DNA of 64,000 nucleotides, taken from the NCBI RefSeq assembly GCF_037893015.1, contig NC_133663.1:145432577-145496576 (forward strand), read 5' to 3'. Numbering within the stretch: the stretch's first letter is position 1; every line of letters starts with the position of its first letter. The stretch is from Macrotis lagotis (lineage: Eukaryota > Chordata > Mammalia > Peramelemorphia > Peramelidae). The notes under the pieces were generated by a model. The model made no database searches. It worked only from the letters and a program-made list of their open reading frames with translations, and had not been told where the DNA came from. The translations under genes were made by a program, and so were the position numbers. Below, piece by piece: positions 23,496 to 32,230 of this stretch.

Positions 23496-24873
23496 AGAAT
23501 TTTCTAAGTATATCATCGTATCAACTGATTCCTTTTATTATCTTTTTCTTCTTTTATTTCTATTTCTAAGTTCACCAACGCAATATTGGTAATATTGGTA
23601 AAAGAACACATCTCATTTTTAAACCTGACTTAACTAAGAAGGCTTCTAACATATCACCATTACAAATATGCTTGGTAATTACTTTATTTAAATGCTTCTT
23701 ATCATTTTAATGAGAAGCCCTTTTATGCCTAATCTTTCAGGTGATTATATTAGAAATGGATGCTGTACTTTATCAAATCTTGCATTTCACTTAAATTGTT
23801 AAATTTCTTGGGATTTTATAAGACCAAATAAGGGATTTAATTTCATCTTCTTCACTAGTATATTCATCCTTTTCATTTTTCATACTAATAATTTGATCTT
23901 CTTTGCTCTTTAAAATGATTTTAAACAATGGTTTATTAATTTTATTGATTTTATAAAATATCAATTCCTAGCTTCATTAATTAATTCTATGCTTTGTTTA
24001 CACTCAGTTTTATCCATTTCACCTTTATTTTTTAGATTTTTCCATTTCAGCATTAAATGAGGGAATTTTAAATTTCTTTTTCTATTTTTTAAAATTATTC
24101 AGTTCATTGGTTTGCTCTTTTTTATTGATATGAACACTTAGAGATACACATTTTTCTCTAATTACTTTTGATATGTTTTTCATTATTGTCATTTTCTTTA
24201 ATGAAATTATTGATTGCTTCTGTTATTTGTTTTTTAAACCATACATTAATTAAAATTAAGTTACTTAGTCTCCTGTTATTTTTTCTATATTTCCATGGTC
24301 CCTTGCTAAATAAAATTTTCATATCATTGCTACTCTACAAAGGAAGCATTTAATATTTATGGTTTTCTGTATTTATATATAAATGTTTTGTACATTATAA
24401 TATGGTAAATATTTGTAGAAGTACTATGTATTACTGAGAAAAAATTTGCAAGCTTTTCATTTGCATTCAATTCTTTTCATGTATTAGCACATCTAGTTTA
24501 CCTAAAATTCTTTTAATTTCTTTTTTTCTTTATTTCTGTTTAGACATGTCTAGTTCTGAGAGAGGAAAATTAAAGTAATTTAATAATATAGTACTACCCT
24601 CTATTTCCACCTCTTACTAATTTAACATTTCTATAAAAAGAATATTTGGTGCATATAAGTTTAGTACTGATATTTTTTCATTTTCTATGTTACCTTTTAT
24701 CAAAATGCAGGTTTCCCATTTATCTCTTTTAATTAAATCTATTTCAGCTTTGACTTTGCCTAAAATCATAATTTCTATCCCAGTTTTTTTTTTTTGTTTC
24801 AGCTGAATCATAATGCATTCTACTACAATCTTTCTTTTAACTCAGTGTGTATCTCTTTATTTAAATGTGTTTC

Positions 24874-24913
24874 CAGGGCCTGGACTTTATCCACTGCACC
24901 ACTTAGCCACCCC
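24874..24913 (-). mobile_element. 40-bp head-only SINE remnant with target duplication
   Basis: Only the tRNA-like head of the SINE is present (reverse complement: tggctaagtggtgcagtgga, then taaagtccaggccctgg). It lies exactly between two copies of taaatgtgtttc, at 24,862-24,873 and 24,914-24,925. The body and tail are missing. Ordinary L1-type insertion keeps the 3' end, so a head-only piece between intact duplications is unusual. Confidence 0.82.
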
Positions 24914-25127
24914 TAAATGTGTTTCTTATAATCAACATATTGTCAGATCTTGATTTTTAATATATTCTACTATCTGTTTCAGTTTTATGGCAAAACCCAT
25001 CATATTCCCATTCAAAGTTACAATTGCTATTTGTTTATTTCTCTCCATCCTATTTTTCTCACAATTGTCTTTCTCAGCTTCACTTTATTACTCATCCCTT
25101 CCCACTATTTCTCTATTTCATACCCTT

Positions 25128-25323
25128 TTATTTATTTATTTATGTACTTATTTATTTATTTATTTATTATAGTTTTTGCAAGGCAATGGAGGTAAGTGAC
25201 TTGCTCAAGGTCACACAGCTAGGTAATTATTAAGTGTCTGAAGTTGAATTTGAACTCAGGCACTCCTGACTCCAGGGCCAGTGCTCTATTTGGCTGCCTC
25301 ATCTAGCTCATCTAGCTGCCCCA
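25128..25323 (-). mobile_element. tRNA-derived SINE with (TTTA)n tail
   Basis: (TTTA)n tract, 'agtttttgcaaggcaatgga', and head 'catctagctgccccat'. Imperfect duplication tatt(t/c)catacccttt at 25,114-25,127 and 25,324-25,337. The head end has a small local repeat (catctagctcatctagctgc). Confidence 0.88.
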
Positions 25324-25520
25324 TATTCCATACCCTTTAAAATGATTTCTCTCTTATCATCTTCTCTAATCCTCATTTTTATTTTTCTACCCACTTCTCT
25401 AAAGATCCCTACTTTTGCCTCTCCCTTCACTCTTTCAAATATTAATCTACAAAACTTTAACTCCTTCAGGCCTTTATTCCTTTTCCTTCACCATATTATT
25501 GCACTATAAGTTTTGAAGAC

Positions 25521-26300
25521 CTTTATATATCCTTATATGTGGTGTTCTTTTAAAATTATTTATCATTTTTATCCAAGATGTGATGGGAGTAGAGCTCCAG
25601 CAGTACCAGCCCTCCCCCAACTTGATTTTTCAGTATCTCTTTTTCTATATGATTACCATAAAATAATTGAACTTTTTTATATTTTCCTAAATGCTTTTGC
25701 TTTTTAAAAATCACTATATAATCCTCAGTTCATTCCCAATCAAACAACCCAATTATTCATGACAATTGCAAGAATGCAATTTACATTTCTGTATATAAAA
25801 AAATCCAGTTTGTCCTTATTGCAATCCTTATTTGACATTTGCCTATTTTTCTCCTGAATCTTATATGTTCAATTTCTTTTAAGTTCTGATCTTTTTGTGA
25901 AAAAAAAAAACCTCAAAGTTTGTCAATTCAATGAATGTTCTTTTTAAAATTTAGGATCACACTTAAATTTTCCAGTTAAAGTATTTTGATCTGCAAGCCT
26001 ATTTCTTTTTCTCTTCAATATACAATGTTCCAAGACTTTCTCCCATTCTTTTTGCTTAATGTAAGCAGAAAAGTACAAACTTTGTAAGACTTCCCCATAG
26101 AGTTTAACAAATGGTTTGTAACCTAAAACTCTTATCTTGGCAACCCATTTTTCTATTGTTGACAAGGAGTTTCATCCTTTCTTTATTAAGCTATTTTCTT
26201 GGTATTGTTGGGAGGAGTAAGACTTTTTTTTATTTGAATGACTATTTTATTATTTTGCTCGTTGTCTAAAGGGATGTGTATCTTTGAGTCAGATGTTAAA
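25521..26300. other. Unassigned interval, possibly decayed L1
   Basis: AT-rich. 'tttaagttctgatctttttg' near 25,880 resembles the ORF1 end of nearby L1s, but the rest does not align by eye. A 73-codon minus-strand frame at 26,165-25,944 (rich in Lys and Trp) matches nothing I recognise. Confidence 0.4.
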
Positions 26301-26450
26301 ATATTTACATCATAACTGGAAAATTTAGAAATTACTGAATCCAAACCTCATTTTACAGAGAGGAAAACTGAAGACTAAAAGAGGACAAGTTATTTGCTAA
26401 AGGTCACAGCCAACATTTAAATCTACACTATTGTGTTAGACTTGGATGTT
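26300..26450 (-). mobile_element. MIR-like SINE remnant
   Basis: 'cctcattttacagagaggaa', 'actgaagactaaaagagg' and 'ctaaaggtcacagccaac' follow the reverse complement of the MIR core (gggcaagt..acttaacc..catctgtaaaatg). Diverged, with no visible target duplication. Confidence 0.55.
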
Positions 26451-27497
26451 ACAGACTCATGTAAAACAATCCCTACTTAAGAAACTTAAGGTCTATAAGG
26501 GGAGACTAAATGCAACTGCAAAAAATATAAATATTTTTTTAAAAATTCAAATGTCTACAATTCCATAAATCTGAAAATTCTCTCCAACACTGCCTAAAAC
26601 TCTTGACATATTCTCACTTAACACATTCATGAGGTCCACTCAAAAAGCTGGTGGCTTTCAAGTTCTGTTAGCAGAGGAGTACTGGTTTCAACTTTTATCC
26701 TTTGCCCTTGACATAAGAATAGCCCACCTTCTCTTCCCATCATTGTTGCTGGAAGCTATTTACTCCTTTGCTTTGCAATACAATAACTTTTTGAAATTAT
26801 TTACTCCCATCCTTTGCCTCCATTCACCCAACCCAGTACCTCATTGCCTTTATTCATTTTTATTTGTACAATCCATTGTATTATTTCATTACTCTAACAC
26901 TGATATTAAAAAAAATATGTCATTGCTTGTATTGCAATATTCCACATGTGTGAACACTAAGTTGAAAAAAACATTTTTGATATAGCCACTGTGTGGATAG
27001 GAAAATCAAATGTTTGTATGTCTATTAATCTTTCACTAGGCTCAGAACATATGATATTTTGATGTTTTGAGAACAATGCCATACATCTACCAGTAGCACT
27101 ATCTGATTCTAGAGGAACTATATACACAGAGAATTCCTTTTCAATTTGGGACCTTTGGTTAGATCTCCATAATAGTGGCTATTAAGTTTAATGATCATGG
27201 ATTTTTCCTGGCTTTATGTTTAGGATCAGGGAATTGTAATCTTTCAGACAATTCTGAAATATAGTGGGGAGACAACTTACTGGAAAAGGGCTTATAAAGC
27301 AGTGCTTTGGGCTTTTTGCTATACTGTATCAAATTTTATTTGTAATCAAAAAAGAACAGTTTTCCTATATCCCATTATTCAGTGAATTGTCAAGATAGTT
27401 TTATTGATCATTGCTTGCTAAAGATATTTATCCTTACTTTTCCCTCACTAAGAATGCCCTTAATTCTTGTATAGATGACCCTCCAAGTTTGGTGTAT

Positions 27498-27537
<40 letters not shown>

Positions 27538-28407
27538 TTGACAGAATAGGGATTGATGTCCTCACAAAACCTGTAGCACATATCTCCTCTTTATACTTCT
27601 GGTCCAATCTAGTTGTCTTTCCCCCTTGTTCCCTTCTTGAGGCTTATAAGTACAACCAGGACTGGGATGTTCAGTCAGTATAGTGATTTCATTGTCCTAG
27701 GGCAGAGTTAAAACTTCTTTTGCCTTTGTTCTACTTGGCCTTCCATTTCACACATATGCAAAACTATTTGTAAAGCATTTAACAGTGTGTAGACCACTGT
27801 CAGCACACTTCACGATTAATTCCTTTCTAAAGTATTTAGTAGGAATCCTGGAAAGTTCTTGTATGAAAGAAATTTCTACAAAATTTTGAAACTTAAAATT
27901 CTAAAAATCAAGGGGGAGAAGTATGTAAATAGTTCGTGAAAATGCTTAGAAATGCAAGATAATGTGTTCTGTGAGAGAACAAGTTGAATCTAACTGGATC
28001 ATAGTCAAAAGTTTTAAGGCTAAAATCAGATTTGCAATGGATTTTCAAAGCTAGAGTAGTATGTATTTGATTCTAGAGTTAGTAGGGAGAGCACAAAAGG
28101 AATGACATACTAAAACTTGTGTTTCAGTCTTATCTCTTGGGCAGGTTGAATAGCTCATCTATAATTAGTGGGTCATGGTTAAAAAAAGTGAGGGAGGCAA
28201 GTTATCCAGGATGCCTTAAAATAACTTCCCAACTAGTTCCATGATACAATAATCATCCTGTAATAGTGCCGTAAAGACATAGGGATAACTTAGTAACTGT
28301 TGGTAATGGGAAAATGAAGTTGATCCTTAGTTACCAAACCTGAGGAATTTCAACTATATGATGTTAAGTGCTACACCTGAGTAGCACTTCAAAGTTCAGG
28401 ATCAAAG
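26451..28407. other. Mostly unique AT-rich sequence
   Basis: About 2 kb without a recognised gene or repeat apart from the (TG)n tract at 27,497-27,535. Open frames (for example 118 codons at 26,629-26,985) show no domain, no coding-like composition and no neighbour that would support a gene. Confidence 0.5.
27497..27535. repeat. (TG)n microsatellite
   Basis: About 39 bp of alternating TG with one interruption near the start. Confidence 0.95.
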
Positions 28408-28419
28408 GAAAGATAGATA

Positions 28420-28575
28420 TTTTTTTTTAGGTTTTTTCAAGTCAATGAATGGGATTAAGTGGCTTGCCCAAGGCCACACAGCTAGGTAATTATTAAGTTT
28501 TTGAGACCGTATTTGAACCCAGGTACTCCTGACTCTAAGGCTGATGCTTTATCCACTACGCCACCTAGCCGCTCA
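28420..28575 (-). mobile_element. tRNA-derived SINE, complete
   Basis: T-tract, 'gattaagtggcttgcccaag' and head 'ctacgccacctagccgctc'. Perfect 12-bp duplication gaaagatagata at 28,408-28,419 and 28,576-28,587. Confidence 0.93.
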
Positions 28576-28689
28576 GAAAGATAGATAATTCTTAGGGAGA
28601 TGTAGGCATCTTAACAACCCACAAATTCAATACAAGCCAATTATATGAAAGGAGCAGGAAAAAATCCTGCAAATTTAGAAGCTAACATT

Positions 28690-28880
28690 AATAGTACCAG
28701 GCACTATGTCAAAGCATTTTACAAAAACTATCTCACTCGAACCTCATAACAACCCTAGGAGGTTAGATACAGTTGTTATCCCCATTTTATAGATGAAGAA
28801 ACAGAGGCAAACAAAGTTAAGTCGACTTGTGCTAGGTCAAACAACTGAAAGGTCTGAGATGATATTTGCACCAGGGTGGC
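28690..28880 (-). mobile_element. MIR SINE
   Basis: Good match in order to the reverse complement of MIR: 'accaggcactatgtcaaagc', 'ttttacaaaaactatctcac', 'cctcataacaaccctaggag', 'ttatccccattttatagatg' and 'aagaaacagaggcaaaca'. An ancient mammalian SINE that has kept much of its core here. Confidence 0.8.
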
Positions 28881-28889
28881 AAAATCTTG

Positions 28890-29130
28890 ATGTGCTTTGT
28901 CCTTGTTGTTGTTCCATCATGTCCAACTGACTCCATCTGGGATTGTCTTGGCAAAGATACCAAAGAGATTTCCCACTTTCTTCTTCAGTTCATTTTACAG
29001 TCAAGGAAATTGAGGTAAATAGGGTTGGTTAAGTGACAATTGGTAATGATCCATAGTCAAATTTGAACTTAGGTTTTCCTAGTTCCAGGCCCAGCATTAT
29101 ATCCATCTACCACCTAATTTCTTTGTCCTA
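28890..29130 (-). mobile_element. Marsupial SINE of another family
   Basis: Contains 'ttgttgttccatcatgtcca', 'actgactccatctgggattg', 'tcttggcaaagata' and 'cagttcattttacagtcaag', with a tRNA-like head at the right ('ccatctaccacctaattt'). This matches the long SINE form that carries 'tgactcttcatgac..ttggggttttcttggcaaagat' in marsupials. It abuts the MIR on its left. Confidence 0.65.
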
Positions 29131-29234
29131 ATAACACCAAATCAAGTATGTAATGTTCAGTTTGTGGTATTCCATTCTATAAGGTCAAAGAAAATAAAGT
29201 ATATGAAAATCATTTTATATGATAAGACAACTTA

Positions 29235-29455
29235 TTATATAATGTTAAGACTCAAGAGAGGGGATGACCAGAGTTAAAATCTACCTCAAGACTGGATTTT
29301 TAGGACCCAAAGTGAATCATTTAACTTCTTTCATCTCAGTTTCCTTTCTGATAATATACAACAACATCTCACAAGATTGTTGTAAGGATTGAATAAGATA
29401 AATTCAAAATTTCTTTGCAAACATTAAAATAACACATAAAATACTAGCTATTTTG
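29235..29455 (+). mobile_element. MIR/THER-like SINE
   Basis: 'agtgaatcatttaacttctt', 'ctcagtttcctttctgataa', 'acaagattgttgtaaggatt' and 'ctttgcaaacattaaaataa', ending 'atactagctatttt', follow the sense order of marsupial MIR/THER elements. The head is diverged. Confidence 0.7.
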
Positions 29456-29530
29456 TAATGAATAACTGAAGCAATGTTTATTTTGGAGCAGTCAGAGGGG
29501 AGAACCCAGTAGATGTCTTTAAATATTTGA

Positions 29531-29540
29531 AGGGCTTTAA
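29531..29540. repeat. Target-site duplication, 3' side of POU5F1 retrocopy
   Basis: agggctttaa here and agggcttttaa at 30,705-30,715. On the minus strand the 5' flank reads ttaaaagccct, so the duplicated target begins at a TT/AAAA junction, the preferred nick site of the L1 endonuclease. Confidence 0.65.
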
Positions 29541-30704
29541 TTCAATTTGATTTAATTAAGATTTTTTATTTAAGAATTGGTAGGTAAAAGAGATGTGGAA
29601 CTAATAAATAAACTTTCTAACTTTCCTTCCACCCATTCCCCTCAAAAATCTGTTTGTGAATCTCTGACATATTTATCTCATTCTTCCCTGTTCCTAAATA
29701 GTCCCAGGATACAGAAAACTCAATTGCCCAGTTCTAAGACCTGAAAACATTTTGTTGTACTCCTCATCACTATTCTCTCCACTTCTCTGTCCAAGGATGG
29801 ACTAGCCCTTCAGCTTAAATGTATGTTAGAACCAGAGGGATAACAGGGAGAGGGGAAAATGCATCCCCCTCTGTGAAAGTGGCTGGGGAATAAAGAATGT
29901 TGAAGTGAGGGGCCGGTAACTGGGATGACTGAAAGGATGGCCTGGAGATAGGGGGGCATAAGTACTCCAATGGAAGGAGCCAGTTTCTTCAAAATCCTCT
30001 TGGGGTGAGTTGCCATTGCTCTGTTTCTCCTTCTGGTGCCCGTTACAAAACCAAACTGGGATAACATTCTTGTCAAGGTCCAGCTGCTCAGCAATATTGC
30101 TAATCTGCTGAAGTATGGGTATGGGACACTGGAGAAACATATTCTTCAAGATTCCCCGAATTCCATTTTCAATGCTTGTGTGTGTCCTCTTTCTGGCTTG
30201 TTGGAGGACTGTCTGTCTCAGCCTTGCACATCTGAAGGTGATCATTTTCATCAACTGCTTCTAGCCACTTCTATAGCAGAGGTCTGAGCTGACACATGTT
30301 CTTGAAGCTAAGTTGTAGGGCCTCAAAGCAACAGATGTGGTCTGGCTAAAACTTTCCCAAAGAGAGCCTCCAAGATGATGCCCACATCAGCCTGGATATA
30401 AGCCAGAGTGATCCTCTTCTGCTTCAGCTCATTGGCCAACTGCTTGAGTGCAGCCATCTCCTGTGTAGGCTGAACCCACGTTGGGCTGAGGTTCACAGTA
30501 GACACCTCTTCTCTACATATTGTACAAATGACAGGGGGTCATTCCCGACCCATCAGGTCCCGGCCCAGTTCCAGTCCCTTTGGGTGGGCCTTGAAAGCCT
30601 AATTCCATGTAGTCTCTGACCCTCCCACTCCATCACCACTAGGGGGTGGTGAGAAATATTCAGGAGCCAGGTGTCCTGCCAAGTGGAAGCAAGGTACCCC
30701 GACC
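29541..30704 (-). pseudogene. POU5F1: Processed pseudogene of POU5F1 (OCT4)
   Basis: Intronless, degraded copy of the POU-domain pluripotency transcription factor. N-terminus: AGHLAPEYFSPPPSGDGVGG from 30,679 (OCT4 starts [21 protein letters not shown]), then FQGPPKGTGTGPGP. POU-specific domain: about 30,460-30,235, with [39 protein letters not shown] and KWLEAVDENDHLQ. Linker LQQARKR, then the homeodomain, about 30,194-30,021: TSIENGIRGILKNMFLQCP, LQQISNIAEQLDLDKN and VWFCN at 30,056-30,042. C-terminus: FPSPCYPSGSNIHLS ending at 29,810, like TTLGSPMHSN of OCT4. The reading crosses parental exon joins without introns. An AATAAA signal in minus sense (ttcttaaataaa) lies at 29,565-29,570. Damage: start codon ATG to TTG (30,680-30,682), several frameshifts and stops, and an estimated 60-80 residues lost between the N-terminal region and the POU domain. 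The MAGHL-type start and ENxVRG-LxNxFLQCP homeodomain favour POU5F1 over its paralogue POU5F3. Confidence 0.93.
29553..29809 (-). other. Retained 3' UTR and poly(A) signal of POU5F1 retrocopy
   Basis: Non-coding tail between the stop (29,810) and the degraded A-rich end. The minus-sense ttcttaaataaa at 29,565-29,576 resembles the end of the OCT4 mRNA (ttcttaaataaagaagcc). After it comes an A-rich, decayed stretch, consistent with a poly(A) tail broken up by age. Confidence 0.6.
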
Positions 30705-30715
30705 AGGGCTTTTAA
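30705..30715. repeat. Target-site duplication, 5' side of POU5F1 retrocopy
   Basis: agggcttttaa, one base longer than its partner at 29,531-29,540. Just inside it, minus-strand sequence 'ggtcggggtaccttgcttcc' would be the transcript's 5' UTR. Confidence 0.65.
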
Positions 30716-30785
30716 GGACTCAAGGAATAATATTCTTGTGAAAACTTTTATATAGATTAAATTTCCATGAAAAAAATTACAAAAA

Positions 30786-30930
30786 GGGGAAGCTATGTAG
30801 AGCAGGGAATAGAGCACCAACCTTGGAATCAGGTGGACCTAAGTTTAAATTCAGCCTTAGACACTTAATAATTGCCTAGCTGTATGACCTTGGCAAGTCA
30901 CTTAATCCTATTGCTTTAAATAAATATATT
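30786..30930 (+). mobile_element. tRNA-derived SINE, diverged
   Basis: 'gcagggaatagagcaccaac', 'cttggaatcaggtggaccta', 'cttaataattgcctagctgt' and 'gcaagtcacttaatcctatt'. Clearly older than the SINEs with perfect duplications. No duplication was resolved. It lies about 70 bp beyond the POU5F1 retrocopy. Confidence 0.88.
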
Positions 30931-31867
30931 TTTTTGAAAAGTATATAAAGAGTAAAAGTTTTAAACATTTTGGGGATAGAGAAAAACATTCAGTCAAATA
31001 AAAACTGAAGAGTTTATCCTTTCTCTTACTAAATCTTTTCATCATGTCAAATAACAATTCCATCCTTTTTATCAATCCTCTCTCTTATTCTCAACATAGC
31101 TTCAAATCAATACAATACAAGAATAGCTTTTTATTTTGTTATACCTTTTGTCAAACTGTCAGACTGAGCTACCTAAAGATTATGGCCAACTTTTCTCCTC
31201 AGGTTTGTAGGAGTAATCCAGAGGTATCATGTATGTTTCTCATATTCTTGCTTGTAAGGTTCTATCCTATGAATAGCTTTAGCATTAATAAACTAGTAAA
31301 TGTTAACCACTATGATACAACCAATTAATATTAACTATGTTTTAGATAAAAATAATTTCTAAGAAAATTTTCGAGGATTAAAGAACAACAAACTCCCAAA
31401 TAAATAGTACATTCCTCAGTCACATAATTTTCAAAGGAAAATGACTTCAAACTTAAATGAATTGCTTTAAAAAAAGAATAATAAAACTCCCTACCAAGTT
31501 AATTTTTTAGTGTGGCATAGCTAATGAATGAATTGTATCCTGGTATTTAGGAGATATCATTTCAGCTGCCTAGTTTATCAACTTCTATGTTATGTCAAGT
31601 ATCTAAGGTTCGATATTTACCAGAATAAGCTAATTATAGTTGATAACTCTTCTGCTCAATAGAAATGCAGAAGGTCATTACACACAGATATTGGTTCATT
31701 TATTTCTCTGCATCCTACATGCTTAGCAAATAACTTGTACCACAGTTGCCAGTAAGGAAATATTGACAGATTAATTGATTTGCCCAAGGTCACAGGAAAT
31801 AGAATTCTGAGTCCATAAATTTTGAATGTTGACTGTATTCTTTGATAGTTTCATAAATTACTGACTG
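30931..31867. other. Unassigned AT-rich interval
   Basis: No gene recognised. 31,770-31,800 (ttgatttgcccaaggtcaca) may be a SINE scrap. Otherwise it appears unique. Confidence 0.45.
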
Positions 31868-31882
31868 TATTTATTGATTTTT
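31868..31882. repeat. Target-site duplication, left, of complete L1
   Basis: tatttattgattttt, identical to 38,613-38,627. Confidence 0.95.
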
Positions 31883-32230
31883 TATTAAAGATATTATTTG
31901 AGTTTTACAATTTTCTCCCAATCTTGCTTCCCTCCCCCCCCACAGATAGCACTCCATCAGTCTTTACTTTGTTTCCATGTTGTACCTTGATCCAAATTGG
32001 GTGTGATAAGAGAGAAATCATATCCTTAAAGAGAACAGAATTCTCAGAGGAAACCAGATAAGACAATAAGATATGTTTTTTTTTTCCAAATTAAAGGGAA
32101 TAGTCCTTGTACTTTGTTCAAACTCCACAGCTCCTTATCTGGATACAGATGGTACTCTCCTTTGCAGACAGCCAAAAATTGTTCCCAATTGCTGTGCTGA
32201 TGGAATGAGCAAGTCCTTCAAGGTTGAACA

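Larger units (their letters stand above)
23513..25520 (-). mobile_element. Old L1 ORF2 5' part and inter-ORF region
   Basis: Continuation of the split L1: RT region at 23,513-24,000, then sequence upstream in ORF2 up to the endonuclease start (decayed) near 25,000, shown by 'tcagttttatggcaaaaccc' and 'attcccattcaaagttacaa'. Pyrimidine-rich inter-ORF sequence follows to about 25,520. Interrupted by a SINE remnant (24,874-24,913) and a SINE (25,128-25,323). It is heavily decayed, the oldest L1 in the window together with 10.5-12.35 kb. Confidence 0.75.

Noticed and set aside
26629-26985. 118-codon hydrophobic frame as a membrane protein
   Set aside because: AT-rich sequence yields Phe/Leu/Tyr-rich frames by chance. 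No supporting context or domain.
29826-30254. 142-codon POU-homeodomain frame as a functional gene
   Set aside because: The frame is a piece of a broken retrocopy. The C-terminus lies in another frame, the start codon is lost and key recognition-helix arginines are replaced.
29541-30704. POU5F3 (POU2) as the parent instead of POU5F1
   Set aside because: The AGHLAPEYFSPPP start and the FLQCP-type homeodomain are OCT4-like. POU5F3-type proteins have a different N-terminus and homeodomain helix 1.
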